From the NCBI RefSeq assembly GCF_014279595.1, contig NZ_CP047943.1, positions 744,001 through 808,000 on the forward strand: a DNA stretch of 64,000 nucleotides, written 5' to 3'. The position numbers and the translations under genes are program-made. Shown here in pieces: positions 1 to 10,317 of the stretch. Each line of letters opens with the position of its first letter. Position 1 is the stretch's first letter. The notes under the pieces are model-generated. The model was given only the letters and a program-made list of their open reading frames with translations. It searched no databases and had not been told where the DNA came from. Source of the stretch: Synechococcus sp. RS9909 (GTDB lineage: Bacteria; Cyanobacteriota; Cyanobacteriia; PCC-6307; Cyanobiaceae).

Positions 1-659
1 CCCGCGAGCCGGTGGAGACGCTGGAGGTGGATGCGGTGCTGGTGGCCACCGGGCGTGTGCCCAGCAGCAAGGATCTCAATCTTGAATCGGTCGGGGTCGA
101 GACCCAGCGAGGCTTCGTACCGATCGACGACAGCATGCATGTTCTGGTGCATGGCCAGCCCTTGCCGCACCTCTGGGCTGTGGGTGATGTGACCGGCAAG
201 TTGATGCTGGCTCACACGGCGGCCGCCCAGGGCACCGTGGCCGTCGACAACATTCTTGGCCATGGCCGCACCATTGATTACCGCAGCATCCCGGCGGCCA
301 CCTTCACCCACCCTGAGATCAGTTCCGTGGGGCTGAGCGAAGCCGACGCGAAGCAGCTGGCTGCCGATCAGGGCTTTGAACTCGGCGTGGTGCGCTCCTA
401 TTTCAAAGCCAACACCAAGGCCCTGGCGGAATTGGAAAGTGATGGTCTGATGAAGCTTCTTTTCAACAAGACGAGCGGAGAGGTGCTGGGTGCCCACCTC
501 TATGGCCTGCATGCCGCCGATCTGATTCAGGAGATCGCCAATGCGGTGGCCAGGCGCCAGAGCGTGACGCAGCTGGCCCAGGAGGTGCACACCCATCCCA
601 CCCTGAGTGAACTGGTGGAAGTGGCCTACAAGCAGGCTGCAACAGCGCTGGGGGCCTGA
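1..659 (+). CDS. lpdA: Dihydrolipoyl dehydrogenase (E3), C-terminal part
   Basis: The open frame enters from the left edge, so the N-terminus with the redox disulfide lies outside the window. What remains (about 218 residues) holds the end of the NAD domain (ATGRVPSS), the FAD-contacting AVGDV motif followed by the AHTAAAQG helix, and the dimer interface domain. It ends with the HTHPTLSE motif carrying the catalytic His-x4-Glu dyad typical of E3. The enzyme reoxidises dihydrolipoamide in the pyruvate dehydrogenase complex (and glycine cleavage system) to make NADH. pdhA is found 8.5 kb away. trpC follows after only 3 nt, so the two are probably cotranscribed. Confidence 0.95.
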   Translation, partial: REPVETLEVDAVLVATGRVPSSKDLNLESVGVETQRGFVPIDDSMHVLVHGQPLPHLWAVGDVTGKLMLAHTAAAQGTVAVDNILGHGRTIDYRSIPAATFTHPEISSVGLSEADAKQLAADQGFELGVVRSYFKANTKALAELESDGLMKLLFNKTSGEVLGAHLYGLHAADLIQEIANAVARRQSVTQLAQEVHTHPTLSELVEVAYKQAATALGA

Positions 660-662
660 GTC

Positions 663-1547
663 ATGGAGATCCGTCGCCGTCCTCCCAATCCCCGCATTCA
701 GGTGGCCCACCTGGAATACGCCATTCCCCATGAGGAGAGTGAGCCCCGTCACATTCTTGAGAAGATCGTTTGGGAGAAAGATCGAGAGATCGCCACAGCC
801 AGGGAGCGCATGCCTCTGGAGCAGCTCAAGAGCAAGGTCGCCCAGCTGCCTCCAGCCAAGGATTTCCTTGCTGCCCTGCGCTCAGCACCTGTGGCACCGG
901 CGGTGATCGCCGAGGTCAAAAAAGCCAGCCCCAGCAAAGGGGTGATTCGAGACGATTTCGATCCCGTGGCCATCGCCCGTGCCTATGCCGCCGGCGGGGC
1001 CAGCTGTCTATCGGTGCTCACCGACAAAACCTTCTTTCAGGGTGGCTTCGACGTGTTGGTGGAGGTGCGCGACAGCGTTGATCTTCCCCTTCTCTGCAAG
1101 GATTTCATCCTCAGCCCCTATCAGCTGTATCAGGCCAGGGCCGCTGGAGCCGATGCTGCCTTATTGATCGCGGCCATCCTCAATGACCAGGATCTTCGTT
1201 ATCTCCGCAAGGTGGCCGCAGCTCTGGGGCTGACGGTGCTGGTGGAAGTTCACGACGCCAAGGAAATGGAGCGAGTGCTTCAGCTCGGTGGATTTCCCTT
1301 GATCGGCATCAACAATCGCGACCTCACCACGTTTGAGACCAACCTGGCCACAACGGAACGGTTGACGACAGAGTTTGGCGATCGCCTCAAGGAGCAGGGT
1401 GTGCTCCTGGTGAGTGAATCAGGGTTGTTTGAGCGCTCCGATCTGGATCGGGTCCAGAGTGCAGGAGCGGCTGCTGTGTTGGTGGGAGAGGCGTTGATGC
1501 GACAGGCCGACGTCGAAGCCGGCCTGCGCACGCTGCTTCAGGGCTGA
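663..1547 (+). CDS. trpC: Indole-3-glycerol phosphate synthase
   Basis: This enzyme of tryptophan synthesis closes the indole ring of carboxyphenylamino-deoxyribulose phosphate with loss of CO2 and water. The 294-residue TIM barrel shows the family motifs in order: [10 protein letters not shown], the catalytic lysine in LLCKDFIL (Lys146), [23 protein letters not shown] and [10 protein letters not shown] 55-60-residue N-terminal extension before the barrel is usual in cyanobacteria. The ATG three bases after the lpdA stop is the only sensible start. It is the only tryptophan gene in the window, so it is not part of a trp operon here. Confidence 0.96.
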   Translation: MEIRRRPPNPRIQVAHLEYAIPHEESEPRHILEKIVWEKDREIATARERMPLEQLKSKVAQLPPAKDFLAALRSAPVAPAVIAEVKKASPSKGVIRDDFDPVAIARAYAAGGASCLSVLTDKTFFQGGFDVLVEVRDSVDLPLLCKDFILSPYQLYQARAAGADAALLIAAILNDQDLRYLRKVAAALGLTVLVEVHDAKEMERVLQLGGFPLIGINNRDLTTFETNLATTERLTTEFGDRLKEQGVLLVSESGLFERSDLDRVQSAGAAAVLVGEALMRQADVEAGLRTLLQG

Positions 1548-1559
1548 GACAAGCTCAGC
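1543..1559. terminator. Small inverted repeat between convergent trpC and the next gene
   Basis: The arms GCTGAG and CTCAGC are separated by 5 nt and contain both stop codons of the convergent genes. No long T-run follows on either side, so this is at best a weak bidirectional terminator. Confidence 0.3.
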
Positions 1560-2079
1560 TCTTCTGCCAGCACTGTTGGGGGTTGCTGGTGGTCAGCAGC
1601 ATTCCCTGAATCGGAGTGGTCGTGGTGTGCAGGGTGTAGCTGAATTCGCTCGGCCGCACACCGCTCGGCCGTGCACACACGAAGGTGGCACCGCTGGTGT
1701 TGGTGGTGGGCACCGTGCTGATGTTGTACAGCTTCAGCAGATTGACCATGGCGGCGTCGTAATTGACCTCCGCCTGGTTGTTGCCCAGGAACAACTGGGA
1801 ACGGCTGGCACCACAGCGGGTTTTGGAGGTGGTGACCTGGGGATAGAGGGCCTTGGAGGTGTAAGTCACATCGCAGAGCATCCCCTTGGAGGTGTTGCTC
1901 GGTCCGCTGATCGCCAGGATCGCCACCGACTGGGGCGTGGCTTCACGCACAAACACGGACTTGGGAATCAACCCCTTCAGGTCGATCGCCTTGGCAGCAG
2001 GGCTCAGGGCCGTGATGGCACTGAAACCGGCGCCGCCGAGGGCGATCGCAAAGGCGCAGGAATGGAGGGCAGAACGCAT
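1555..2079 (-). CDS. Secreted protein of unknown function
   Basis: I do not recognise a family. The 174-residue product from this ATG starts with a clear Sec signal peptide (hydrophobic stretch FAIALGGAGFSAITAL, likely cut after PAAKA), so it should reside in the periplasm or outside the cell. The mature part is rich in Thr, Ser and Asn and has four cysteines (LCDV, TRCG, FVCA, QQCW), enough for two disulfides. A TTG six codons upstream is an alternative start. It lies 40 nt downstream of sodB on the same strand and may be cotranscribed with it. Confidence 0.7.
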   Translation of the reverse strand: MRSALHSCAFAIALGGAGFSAITALSPAAKAIDLKGLIPKSVFVREATPQSVAILAISGPSNTSKGMLCDVTYTSKALYPQVTTSKTRCGASRSQLFLGNNQAEVNYDAAMVNLLKLYNISTVPTTNTSGATFVCARPSGVRPSEFSYTLHTTTTPIQGMLLTTSNPQQCWQKS

Positions 2080-2119
2080 GGGCGCGGTGATCTTCAAGAA
2101 CGGTGGAATGGAGTCGGAT

Positions 2120-2719
2120 TCAGGCGGCGGCCAGATTGGCGGCCACGAAATCCCAGTTCACCAACTTGTCGAGGTAGGTGCTGATGTAATCGGGGCGGCG
2201 ATTCTGGTAGTCGAGGTAGTAAGCGTGCTCCCAAACATCCATGGTGAGCAGGGCCTTCTGACCATGGGCCAGGGGCAGGTCGGCGTTGGCGGTTTTGGTG
2301 ATCTTCAGGCTGCCGTTGTCGAGCACCAGCCAGGCCCAGCCGCTGCCGAACTGCGTGGCACCAGCCGCCTTGAACTGCTCCACAAACGCGTCGTAGCTAC
2401 CGAAGTCGGCGTTGATCTTCTCCAGCAGGGCGCCGCTGGGCTGGCCACCGCCACCGGGCTTCATGCACTGCCAATAGAAGCTGTGGTTCCACACTTGGGC
2501 GGCATTGTTGAACACACCGGCCTTGCTGGCATCGCCAGCCACGGCGGTGATGACCTCCTCCAGGCTCTTGCCGTCAAGATCGGTGCCTTCAATCGCCTTG
2601 TTCAGATTGGCGACGTAGGCGTTGTGGTGTTTGCCGTGGTGAAACTCCAGGGTGGAGCGGGAAATGTGCGGCTCGAGCGCATCGAGGGCGTAGGGCAGAG
2701 CAGGAAGGGTATGGGCCAT
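2120..2719 (-). CDS. sodB: Fe-type superoxide dismutase
   Basis: This cytoplasmic dimeric enzyme dismutates superoxide to oxygen and peroxide. The 199-residue length fits the Fe/Mn SOD family. The four metal ligands are visible as His27 (LEFHHGKHH), His79 (WNHSFYW), Asp161 and His165 (DVWEHAYY). The [12 protein letters not shown] and FGSGWAWL segments are those of Fe-SODs rather than Mn-SODs. No signal peptide is present. It sits between an FKBP gene 26 nt upstream and a secreted-protein gene downstream, all on the minus strand, suggesting a short stress-related transcription unit. Confidence 0.96.
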   Translation of the reverse strand: MAHTLPALPYALDALEPHISRSTLEFHHGKHHNAYVANLNKAIEGTDLDGKSLEEVITAVAGDASKAGVFNNAAQVWNHSFYWQCMKPGGGGQPSGALLEKINADFGSYDAFVEQFKAAGATQFGSGWAWLVLDNGSLKITKTANADLPLAHGQKALLTMDVWEHAYYLDYQNRRPDYISTYLDKLVNWDFVAANLAAA

Positions 2720-2745
2720 GGTGAAGGCGTCCGGGCGGCGGGATC

Positions 2746-3399
2746 CTAACGGCCCTTCACCTCCAGCAGTTCCACGTCGAAGATCAGGGTGGCGTTGGGA
2801 GGAATCACACCACCGGCACCGCGGCTGCCGTAGCCGAGATCGGGGGGGATCACGAGCTTGCGCTTGCCACCCACCTGCATGCCCTGCACGCCTTCATCCC
2901 AGCCTTTGATCACCCGACCGGCGCCGAGAGGGAAACTGAAGGGGGTGCCGCGGTCGTAGCTGGCATCAAATTGCGAGCCGTCTTCGAGGCTGCCGCGGTA
3001 GTGCACCACCACGGTGTCGCCTGGGCTCGCCTCGGCTCCGGTGCCCACCACCACATCGGTGATGCGCAGACCGCTGGCCGTGAGACGGGATTTCTCCACA
3101 TCCATCGGGCCGCCGAGGGCGGAGGCATCAGCTTGGGCGATGTCGGCGGGCTGGGTCGGGTCAGCAGGCTGGGTCGGGTTAGCAGCCATGGCAAAAAGGG
3201 TGGGGTTGGGATCGTCTGGATCGAGCTCCATCGGTGCTGAAGCCGATGCGCTGCTGGTGGCGATGGCCGGGGCTGTGAGGCTGGTGCTTGACGCACCGGG
3301 GGCGGCGGCAGCCACGGTGGAGGGCGCCACGATCTGACTGATCAGGGCCACCATCAGGCAGGCCACACAGACGGCGGAGCTGATCAGGATGTCGCGCAC
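2746..3399 (-). CDS. FKBP-type peptidyl-prolyl isomerase, membrane anchored
   Basis: This is a cis-trans prolyl isomerase that should act as a folding helper outside the cytoplasm. Residues 4-26 form a hydrophobic anchor or uncleaved signal. Residues 30-105 are a low-complexity Ala/Ser/Pro linker including two near-identical TQPADP units. Residues 106-214 are one FKBP domain with the ligand-pocket residues in [26 protein letters not shown] and IFDVELL. The start codon is GTG. It lies 26 nt upstream of sodB and 38 nt downstream of a small coiled-coil gene on the same strand. Confidence 0.92.
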   Translation of the reverse strand: MRDILISSAVCVACLMVALISQIVAPSTVAAAAPGASSTSLTAPAIATSSASASAPMELDPDDPNPTLFAMAANPTQPADPTQPADIAQADASALGGPMDVEKSRLTASGLRITDVVVGTGAEASPGDTVVVHYRGSLEDGSQFDASYDRGTPFSFPLGAGRVIKGWDEGVQGMQVGGKRKLVIPPDLGYGSRGAGGVIPPNATLIFDVELLEVKGR

Positions 3400-3437
3400 G
3401 ACGGCTCAAAACAAACGTGAGCCTGATTGTGCCAGGT

Positions 3438-3767
3438 TCACTCCTGACGGTCGCGTTGGCGCAGCTGCTGTTCCAGGCGGTCGATGCGGCCGCGCAGTTC
3501 ATCCAATTCCTTCTGGCTGGCCAGGCCGAGATCCTGCAGCAGATTGTCGCGGTTCCGCTCGAGGTTGCGGCCCATCTGCTGTTCGAGCTCAGGCGTTTCA
3601 CCTCGGAGCGCCTTGAGCACATCATCCACCAGGGCGGAGGCATGGGAGGGATCCAGCCGGCCGCTGCTCACCCACTCCTGGGTGACATAGCGGAGGCGAT
3701 CCGCCACCAGCGTGGTGGTGCCAAGGCCGCGCAGCAACAGCTGCTGAAGGGGGTTGGCGCTCTCCAT
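3438..3767 (-). CDS. Small coiled-coil protein, phasin-like
   Basis: This 109-residue soluble protein has an amphipathic first half (NPLQQLLLRGLGTTTLVADR) and a predicted coiled coil from about residue 60 (KELDELRGRIDRLEQQLRQ). That arrangement is seen in small cyanobacterial proteins related to phasins and polyhydroxyalkanoate granule-associated proteins. No PHA synthase is in the window, so a role in granules is only a family-based guess. It is the first gene of a minus-strand run leading to FKBP and sodB, and is divergent from lnt across 54 bp. Confidence 0.75.
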   Translation of the reverse strand: MESANPLQQLLLRGLGTTTLVADRLRYVTQEWVSSGRLDPSHASALVDDVLKALRGETPELEQQMGRNLERNRDNLLQDLGLASQKELDELRGRIDRLEQQLRQRDRQE

Positions 3768-3821
3768 GGCAGATCCTTGGCCGGGTTGACTTCAGGATGG
3801 CGATCTCCCTCCCCGTTGACC

Positions 3822-5375
3822 ATGGGCGATGACCGATCCATGGCTGTCCTCCAGGCGGCCAGCGGTGGTGTGCTGGCGGGCCTGGCCCTCAGCCTCCATG
3901 GCGGCTGGTGGCTCGGGGGGCCGCTCTGGATGACGCCGGCCCTGGCCCTGCTCTGGTCGGTGCTGCGGCAGCCATTCGCAGCGGCGCTCTGGGGCGTGGT
4001 GGCCGTGCTGGTGAGCCATCGCTGGCTGCTTGCGCTCCATCCGCTCACCTGGATCGGTGTGCCCGCCCCCCTCAGCCTGCCGCTGGCGACACTGATCTGG
4101 TTGTTGTGCGGTCTCGCGGCTGGGGTGCTGGTGGGGCTCTGGGCCTGGCTGGCGACGCTGACTGGACGCAGGCGCTTGCCGGCCGCTGTTCTGCTTGCCG
4201 GTTGCTGGGGGTTGGCGGAGGTCGGTCTGGCGCGAACGCCCCTCTTCTGGATTGGCGTGGGCGGCTCGCTGCTGCCAGCCGATCCCTGGCTGGCGGGTCT
4301 GGCGCGCTGGCTCGGTGCCGGCGGCCTGGCGGCGCTGCTGCTGCTGCTGGGGTGGTGGCTCTGGCGCCTGGTGCGACTGGTGCAGCTGGGGGCCAGAGGG
4401 CAGCGATCCACCCTGCTCGCGGGGCTGGTGCTGCTGGTGCTGGCCCATGGCTTGGGTGGATGGGAGCACCGGTGGGTGCCCACGGCTGAGCCGGCGCTGA
4501 GCGCCCCTCACCCAGTCGCCCCCTGGCGCGTTGCCCTGTGGCAGCCGGCGATTCCCACCCGGGAGAAATTCCTCACCGAGCAGCAGCTCCGGCTGCCGGC
4601 CCGGCTGGATGCTGCGCTGGTGGAGGCGGCGCGGGCGCAGGCGGATTGGTTGGTGGTGCCCGAGGGCACCTTGCCCCTGCAGGGACGCCTGCAGGAGCCA
4701 GCCCCCCTGCCCCTACTCACGGGGGGCTTCCGTTGGCACCGCGGCCGGCAACGCAGTGCCCTGTTGCTGATCCCTGCCGGTGCGCGTCAGCCGATCGATG
4801 CGATCGATAAGCATCGCCTTGTGCCCCTCGGGGAGTGGGTGCCGTCCTGGCTTGGCGCCGGTCCGGGCTTGTCGGCGGTGGGGGGGCTGGAGCCCGGGTC
4901 GCCTGCGCGCCTCTGGCGCTGGAAAGGGCCACCGGCGGCGGTGGCGATCTGCTACGAGATCAGCAATGGTGCGGCCCTGGCCAGGGCCGTGGCCGATGGT
5001 GCCCAGTGGCTGCTCACGATCGCCAACCTGGACCCCTACCCCGTGTTGCTGCAACGCCAGTTCCTGGCCCTGGCCCAACTGCGCAGCGTCGAAACCGCCC
5101 GACCCCTGCTCAGTGCTGCCAACACCGGACCCACCGCAACCGTGGCGGCCACAGGAGAGGTCCGTTGGTTGCTGCCTTCTGGAGCGGCGGCGGTGGCGAT
5201 CGCGCCCCTGGTTCCCACCGATGCCCTCAGTGCCTACGTGCGCTGGCGCGAGGCGCCTCTGGGTTGGCTCACCCTGCTGGCGGCGCTGCTGGTGCTGCGG
5301 CAGCGTCTGGCTGGATCAGGCCCCCGCCCAGCAGCCGTTCCCCCGAGTAGAACACCGCCGCCTGACCCGGGGTGA
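3822..5375 (+). CDS. lnt: Apolipoprotein N-acyltransferase
   Basis: Lnt adds the third acyl chain to the N-terminal cysteine of lipoproteins at the periplasmic face of the inner membrane. The 517 residues comprise about six hydrophobic helices (residues 5-215), a nitrilase-like domain and a final membrane helix near [13 protein letters not shown]. The catalytic triad is visible as Glu281 (VPEGT), Lys330 ([10 protein letters not shown]) and Cys377 (AICYEI). The frame is open further upstream, but the ATG here, with a second ATG six codons on, matches the expected N-terminus. The last 107 bp overlap the end of mnmA on the other strand. Confidence 0.93.
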   Translation: MGDDRSMAVLQAASGGVLAGLALSLHGGWWLGGPLWMTPALALLWSVLRQPFAAALWGVVAVLVSHRWLLALHPLTWIGVPAPLSLPLATLIWLLCGLAAGVLVGLWAWLATLTGRRRLPAAVLLAGCWGLAEVGLARTPLFWIGVGGSLLPADPWLAGLARWLGAGGLAALLLLLGWWLWRLVRLVQLGARGQRSTLLAGLVLLVLAHGLGGWEHRWVPTAEPALSAPHPVAPWRVALWQPAIPTREKFLTEQQLRLPARLDAALVEAARAQADWLVVPEGTLPLQGRLQEPAPLPLLTGGFRWHRGRQRSALLLIPAGARQPIDAIDKHRLVPLGEWVPSWLGAGPGLSAVGGLEPGSPARLWRWKGPPAAVAICYEISNGAALARAVADGAQWLLTIANLDPYPVLLQRQFLALAQLRSVETARPLLSAANTGPTATVAATGEVRWLLPSGAAAVAIAPLVPTDALSAYVRWREAPLGWLTLLAALLVLRQRLAGSGPRPAAVPPSRTPPPDPG

Positions 5376-6456
5376 TTGAAAACTGTGGCTCCGCAAAGTC
5401 GAGCCGACAGCGGTGGGGGCGATCCGCCGCCGCATCGGCTTCTTGGGCCGGCAAGGGGGTCAGGCGTGCCGCAACGGCACCGCTGCGGTAGCGCACCTGC
5501 ACCTCCACCTCGATCGGATGTTGTGGCTCAGGGATCGAGACCCAGTTCACGGCGCCCACCACCGCGCCGGCGCGGGCCGCATCGCGGCGGGGAGCCACCA
5601 CGACTCGATTCAGGGCGCCATCCAGTTGGACCACGTGCAAGGGCTCACTCCAGGCCACCCCCAGGCCCTTGCGCTGGCCGATGGTGAAATGTTCGATCCC
5701 ATCATGCTCGCCCACCACGGTGCCATCCCGCAGCACGATCTCTCCCTGGCGCGGCGCCAGGTAGGTGTCGAGAAAAGCCCGCATCGAGCCGTGGTGATCC
5801 GCCAGGCAGAGGTCCTGGCTCTCCGTTTTCTTGGCGGTGCGGAGGCCGTGACGTGCCGCTTCGAGGCGGGTGTCGCTCTTGGTGAGCTCCCCCAGCGGAA
5901 ACACCAGCCGGCCGAGCGCCTCCTGGGGCAGGTCGTAGAGGAAATAGCTCTGGTCTTTGTGGCTGTCGCAGCCGCGCAGTAATTGGTGGCATCCGTTGTC
6001 GCTCTGGGCGCCATGGCGGATGCGGGCGTAATGGCCCGTGGCGATCCGCTCAATGCCCCGTTCGTCGAGAGCCCACTGCAGCATTGGGCCGAATTTCACC
6101 TCCCGGTTACAGCGGGAGCAGGGCAGCGGCGTGATGCCCTCGCCATACCCCTGCACGAGGAAATCAACGATCTGCTCCTTGAAATGGGCGCGGAAATCCA
6201 CCACGTGGTGGGGAATGCCCAGTTGGTCGCAGATCCCGGCCGCATCCACCAGCCCTTCGGCGCAGCAGGCTCCCTTGCCGCTCATCAGCCAGAGGGTGAG
6301 CCCTTCCACCTGCCAGCCCGCCTCCACGAGCAGAGCCGCCGTCAGCGAGCTGTCGACCCCACCGGATAAGCCCACAGCCACCCGATGCTCGCCCGGCCAG
6401 TGGCGCAGGTTGGCGAGGGCCTGATGCCCTGCCTCGGTGACCGGAGCTGAATCCAT
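5269..6456 (-). CDS. mnmA: tRNA-specific 2-thiouridylase MnmA
   Basis: MnmA makes the 2-thio group of U34 in tRNAs for Lys, Glu and Gln. The 395-residue protein begins [10 protein letters not shown] and shows the PP-loop SGGVDSS (residues 31-37), the first catalytic cysteine in RCNREVKF (Cys116), GHYAR, and the second in ESQDLCLAD (Cys217), followed by the [10 protein letters not shown] domain and the conserved C-terminal [10 protein letters not shown]. An extra cysteine cluster, [15 protein letters not shown] (63-76), is present. The frame extends far upstream but has no homology there. Its 3' end overlaps lnt by 107 bp; nnr starts divergently 48 bp away. Confidence 0.95.
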   Translation of the reverse strand: MDSAPVTEAGHQALANLRHWPGEHRVAVGLSGGVDSSLTAALLVEAGWQVEGLTLWLMSGKGACCAEGLVDAAGICDQLGIPHHVVDFRAHFKEQIVDFLVQGYGEGITPLPCSRCNREVKFGPMLQWALDERGIERIATGHYARIRHGAQSDNGCHQLLRGCDSHKDQSYFLYDLPQEALGRLVFPLGELTKSDTRLEAARHGLRTAKKTESQDLCLADHHGSMRAFLDTYLAPRQGEIVLRDGTVVGEHDGIEHFTIGQRKGLGVAWSEPLHVVQLDGALNRVVVAPRRDAARAGAVVGAVNWVSIPEPQHPIEVEVQVRYRSGAVAARLTPLPAQEADAAADRPHRCRLDFAEPQFSITPGQAAVFYSGERLLGGGLIQPDAAAAPAAPPAG

Positions 6457-6504
6457 GGGCGACGGCACTGGATCTCTCCATAGTGAGGTCCCGCCTGCCC
6501 GTTC

Positions 6505-8058
6505 GTGACCTGGCCCCGTCCCGATGTTGCCCATTGGCTGGTGAGGTGCGAGCGGATGGCGGCCCTCGAACAGGATTGGCTGGCCAGTGGTCTGCCGGTG
6601 CCGTCCTTGATGGAAAAGGTGGGGTTGGCGATGGCCGCCTGGCTGCTCGAGCGCCCCACGTGGCTGAACGCCGGCGTGCTGGTGTTGGTGGGCCCCGGTC
6701 ACAACGGCGGCGATGGCTTGGTGGTGGCCCGGGAACTGGCGCAGGCCGGTGTGGCGGTGCGGCTCTGGCTGCCGTTGCCGATTCGGGCGTCTCTGACCCA
6801 GCAACACCTGGACCATGCCCGCTGGCTTGGGATCCCCGTCCTCGAGACGGCTCCCGATCCCGCCGATCCGGCCCTCTGGATCGAGGCCCTCTTCGGTCTT
6901 GGCCAGAGTCGGCCTCTGCCGCAGGCGCTGGCTTCCCTGCTGCGCCGGCGGCAGCAGCAGCGCCCCCATCAGCTCGTGAGCCTGGATCTCCCCGCCGGCC
7001 TGGATGGTGATCACGGTCATGCCCTCGATGGTGAGGCGGCGGTGGCGCGGGCCACCCTCACGGTGGCCTTGATCAAGGAGGGGTTGGTGCAGGATGCGGC
7101 CCTGGAGCATGTGGGCGAGCTTCACCGCATGGATGTCGGCTGGCCCGATCGCCTGATGCCTGATCCGTCCACCCCCCTGCTGCTCGGGGTGAGACCGGAG
7201 GATCTCCAAGACCTCGCCTGGCCCCAGCCGCCTTGTTCGGCGATGAAATACCAGAGGGGTCGGGTGCTGGTGATCGCAGGCAGTGATCGCTATCGCGGCG
7301 CGACGCTTCTGGCGCTCAGGGGAGCGCTGGCCAGCGGTGTGGGCAGCCTTCAGGCGGTGGTGCCAGAGGCGGTGGCGCAGACGCTGTGGCAAGTGTTGCC
7401 GGAAGTGGTGCTGGCTGGAGCTGCAGGCCCTGCCGCTGAGGCTGGGCGGCTCTGGCCCGAGGCCGTCGCAGCCCTCGATCTGAGTCGTTTTGACGCGGTG
7501 TTGCTCGGGCCCGGGCTGGGCCCTGGTTCTCTTGACTGGGATCGGGCCGCGGCTCCCCTGCTGGTCTTCCCCGGCGTTCTCGTGCTCGATGCCGATGGCC
7601 TGAATCAGCTCGCTGCATCGTCCGGGGGCTGGCGCTGGTTGACCCAGCGGCAGGGACCCACCTGGCTCACGCCCCATGCCGCGGAATTCCGGCGTCTTTT
7701 TCCCACCCTTGCGCTGTCGTCTCCCGTCGCGGCAGCCCGGGAGGCCGCCACCTGCAGCGGTGCCGTGCTGGTGCTCAAGGGTGCGCACAGCGTGATCGCC
7801 GCGCCGGATGGCAGCGCCAGGCAGTTGCTCCACACCGACCCCCATGTGGCCCGCACCGGTCTGGGGGATGTGTTGGCAGGATTCGCGGCTGGCTGGGCGG
7901 CGCAGCGACCGGCCATGACCTGGGGGGCGGAAGCGTTGGCGGCAGCGGTGGCGCTGCATGCGGAGGCGGGGCGCCGTTGCAGGGCGTCAAGTACCGCTGG
8001 GGATGTGGCCCAGGCCCTGGCCAGGTTATGCCGACGGCAACAACGGCAAGCCGGTTGA
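6505..8058 (+). CDS. nnr: Bifunctional NAD(P)H-hydrate epimerase/dehydratase
   Basis: This enzyme repairs hydrated NADH and NADPH: the N-terminal domain epimerises the R form and the C-terminal domain dehydrates the S form using ADP or ATP. The 517 residues carry the epimerase motif [14 protein letters not shown] (about 53-66) and the ribokinase-like half with [31 protein letters not shown] and the catalytic [10 protein letters not shown]. Length is normal for the fused form. The GTG start follows the divergent mnmA by 48 bp; ATG codons at residues 18 and 36 are less likely because conserved sequence precedes them. Confidence 0.95.
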   Translation: MTWPRPDVAHWLVRCERMAALEQDWLASGLPVPSLMEKVGLAMAAWLLERPTWLNAGVLVLVGPGHNGGDGLVVARELAQAGVAVRLWLPLPIRASLTQQHLDHARWLGIPVLETAPDPADPALWIEALFGLGQSRPLPQALASLLRRRQQQRPHQLVSLDLPAGLDGDHGHALDGEAAVARATLTVALIKEGLVQDAALEHVGELHRMDVGWPDRLMPDPSTPLLLGVRPEDLQDLAWPQPPCSAMKYQRGRVLVIAGSDRYRGATLLALRGALASGVGSLQAVVPEAVAQTLWQVLPEVVLAGAAGPAAEAGRLWPEAVAALDLSRFDAVLLGPGLGPGSLDWDRAAAPLLVFPGVLVLDADGLNQLAASSGGWRWLTQRQGPTWLTPHAAEFRRLFPTLALSSPVAAAREAATCSGAVLVLKGAHSVIAAPDGSARQLLHTDPHVARTGLGDVLAGFAAGWAAQRPAMTWGAEALAAAVALHAEAGRRCRASSTAGDVAQALARLCRRQQRQAG

Positions 8059-8182
8059 GAGCGGCAGGCTCAGGCGCTTCTGTGTCGTTTTCCTTTCATG
8101 AATCTGAAGGGTTGCTGAAAACACATCGCCATTGCGATTTTTCATAAGACAGTTCTGCCACGAACAGTGCGGCAGACATCCC

Positions 8183-9121
8183 ATGGCATCCCTGGCAGCC
8201 GGTCTTGCTGAATCCCAGCGTCGTCGGAGCAGTGACCCGATTAGTTGGTATCTGGCGACGATTGGCAGGATTCCTCTGCTCACCCCCGCTGAGGAAATTG
8301 AGCTCGGCAATCAGGTGCAGGAAATGATGCGCCTCACCGAAGACGGCACTCTGGCTCCGGATCATGACGGTTTCAGCTCCCATGATCGCCGCATGATCCG
8401 CGTCGGCAAACGTGCCAAAGAGCGGATGATGAAAGCCAACCTTCGTCTTGTCGTGAGTGTTGCGAAGAAATATCAGGGCAAAGGATTGGAGTTGCTGGAT
8501 CTCATCCAGGAGGGATCCCTTGGCTTGGAGCGTGCGGTTGAAAAATTTGACCCCACGCGTGGCTACAAGTTTTCCACCTATGCCTTCTGGTGGATTCGCC
8601 AGAGCATGACCCGGGCGATTGCCTGTCAGTCGCGCACGATTCGCCTGCCGGTGCATCTGAGCGAACGCCTCACCACGATTCGCAAGGTCAGCCTCGATCT
8701 CGCCCACAAGCTCGGTGCGATGCCCAGCCGGGTGGAGATCGCCGAGGCGATGGACATGCCCCTGGATGAGCTCGATGCCCTGTTACGACAGGCGCTCACC
8801 ACCAGCAGCCTCGATGCTCCGGTCAATGGAGAGGAGGGGCGCAGTTTTCTGGGGGATCTGATCGCGGATACGTCGCACGACGAGCCCCTCGACAAGGTGG
8901 AGCAGAGCATCCATCACGAACAGCTCGGTCGCTGGCTCAGCCACCTCAGCGAACAGGAGCAGTATGTGCTGGGTCTGCGCTTCGGCCTCAATGGCAACGA
9001 GCGCCACACCCTGGCGGAGATCGGTCGTCTGATGGAAGTCTCACGCGAGAGGGTGCGTCAGGTGGAGCTCAAGGCCCTGCGCAAACTGCGCAATCTCACC
9101 CGCAGGATGCCGAGCCTCTGA
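8183..9121 (+). CDS. Group 2 (RpoD-like) RNA polymerase sigma factor
   Basis: This is a sigma-70 family factor of the non-essential cyanobacterial type used for stress, nutrient or light responses. Region 1.2 is DPISWYLATIGRIPLLTP. Region 2 is complete (NLRLVVSVAKKY, DLIQEGSLGL, FSTYAFWWIRQ). Region 3 follows, and region 4.2 ends in the helix-turn-helix SRERVRQVELKALRKLR. At 312 residues it lacks the long acidic region 1.1 of the principal sigma factor. A TTG 17 codons upstream is possible, but the ATG chosen gives the usual short N-terminus. The Sig letter cannot be assigned by eye. Confidence 0.93.
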   Translation: MASLAAGLAESQRRRSSDPISWYLATIGRIPLLTPAEEIELGNQVQEMMRLTEDGTLAPDHDGFSSHDRRMIRVGKRAKERMMKANLRLVVSVAKKYQGKGLELLDLIQEGSLGLERAVEKFDPTRGYKFSTYAFWWIRQSMTRAIACQSRTIRLPVHLSERLTTIRKVSLDLAHKLGAMPSRVEIAEAMDMPLDELDALLRQALTTSSLDAPVNGEEGRSFLGDLIADTSHDEPLDKVEQSIHHEQLGRWLSHLSEQEQYVLGLRFGLNGNERHTLAEIGRLMEVSRERVRQVELKALRKLRNLTRRMPSL

Positions 9122-9124
9122 GGT

Positions 9125-10216
9125 TCAGTCCTCCGCCCAGATGTATCGGGTGAGTTCGGCCCCGTCGGGCTCGGGCGCGGCGAGCGCGAAGTCAACGCAG
9201 TCCTGCACTTCGGCATCGATGTCTTTTTCGATCGCGCGCAGGTCGTCGCTGGTCACCAGACCGGCAGTCACCAGATCGCGTTCCAGGGCTTTGAGAGGGT
9301 CCCGCTGGGCCCAGAACTGTTTCTCCGCTTCCGCTCGCAGCTCGTCAGGGTCGGCGAGCGAGTGGCCGCGGAAGCGATAGGTGAGGCACTCCAGCAGGGT
9401 GGGGCCTTCCCCGGCCCGGGCCCGCTCCAGGGCCCGTTGGGTGGCGGCGCGCACCGCCAACACATCCATGCCATCCACTTCTTCGCCGGCCATGCCGAAG
9501 GCAGCAGCTTTGCGCCAGATCTCCGGATCGCTGGTGGCTCGGTCGTGGGCCATGCCGATGGCCCACTTGTTGTTCTCCACCACAAAAAGGATCGGCAGCT
9601 TCCAGAGCTGGGCCATGTTCAGGCATTCGAAGAACTGGCCGTTGTTGCAGGTGCCGTCTCCGAAGAAAGCTGCTGTGACGGCATTGCTGGAGGCGTCACC
9701 CAGGGCATCGCGCTTGTAGCGACTCGTGAATGCGGAGCCGAGTGCCACGGGAATCCCCTCCCCGATGAAGGCGAAGCCACCGAGAAGGTGATGCTGCCTG
9801 GAGAAGAGGTGCATGGAGCCACCGCGACCCTTGCTGCAGCCGGTTGCTTTGCCGAAGAGCTCACTCATCACCTCCCGGGCCGGCACACCGGCGCTGAGGG
9901 CATGCACGTGGTCGCGATAGGTGCTGCAGAACCAGTCGTGCTGCCGCTTCATGGCGCCGATCACCCCGGTGCTCACAGCCTCCTGGCCGTTGTAGAGGTG
10001 CACGAAGCCAAACATCTTGCCCCGGTAATACATCTCGGCGCACTTGTCTTCGAAGCGCCTGCCCAGGGTCATGTCGCGATACAGCGCCAGGCCGGTGTCC
10101 CGATCAACCTCGGCCCGCTGGGCCGTCACCAGCGACGACAACCGCTCGGCATGGGGCCCTGCCAGGGAGGCTGTCGCGGTCGTGGGATCGCTGTTCACTG
10201 CGATGTTCTGACTCAT
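9125..10216 (-). CDS. pdhA: Pyruvate dehydrogenase E1 component, alpha subunit
   Basis: With the beta subunit (not in this window) this enzyme decarboxylates pyruvate on thiamine diphosphate and passes the acetyl group to E2. The 363-residue protein has the ThDP/Mg motif starting [12 protein letters not shown] and ending VVENN. It also has the conserved [38 protein letters not shown] and [13 protein letters not shown] segments. The ATG before SQNIAVNS is preferred to a start 31 codons upstream, which adds an unconserved Cys-rich segment. It is divergent from ftn2. Confidence 0.95.
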   Translation of the reverse strand: MSQNIAVNSDPTTATASLAGPHAERLSSLVTAQRAEVDRDTGLALYRDMTLGRRFEDKCAEMYYRGKMFGFVHLYNGQEAVSTGVIGAMKRQHDWFCSTYRDHVHALSAGVPAREVMSELFGKATGCSKGRGGSMHLFSRQHHLLGGFAFIGEGIPVALGSAFTSRYKRDALGDASSNAVTAAFFGDGTCNNGQFFECLNMAQLWKLPILFVVENNKWAIGMAHDRATSDPEIWRKAAAFGMAGEEVDGMDVLAVRAATQRALERARAGEGPTLLECLTYRFRGHSLADPDELRAEAEKQFWAQRDPLKALERDLVTAGLVTSDDLRAIEKDIDAEVQDCVDFALAAPEPDGAELTRYIWAED

Positions 10217-10282
10217 CCCCAGGCCCGTATCGATGCGCAACTTTAAGGGGCAGCCCACATCCAATGGGCAAAAACCCAGACA

Positions 10283-10294
10283 CTGCCTACAGTC
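10283..10294 (+). promoter_or_regulatory. Putative -10 element of ftn2
   Basis: CTGCCTACAGTC, with TACAGT as a candidate -10 hexamer, lies 25 nt before the GTG start of ftn2. The identical 12-mer occurs 28 nt before the GTG start of pheS. This position supports the GTG at 10318 rather than the upstream in-frame ATG at 10264, which would put the promoter inside the gene. Confidence 0.4.
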
Positions 10295-10317
10295 TGCAGC
10301 CAATAGCACCGGTGCCG

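Noticed and set aside
3417-3821. N-terminal extension of lnt
   Set aside because: It is antisense to the small coiled-coil gene and has no Lnt similarity; Lnt begins at the ATG at 3822.
6457-7959. Long upstream continuation of the mnmA frame on the minus strand
   Set aside because: The residues are low-complexity His/Gln/Arg/Pro sequence antisense to nnr; MnmA homology starts only at 6456.
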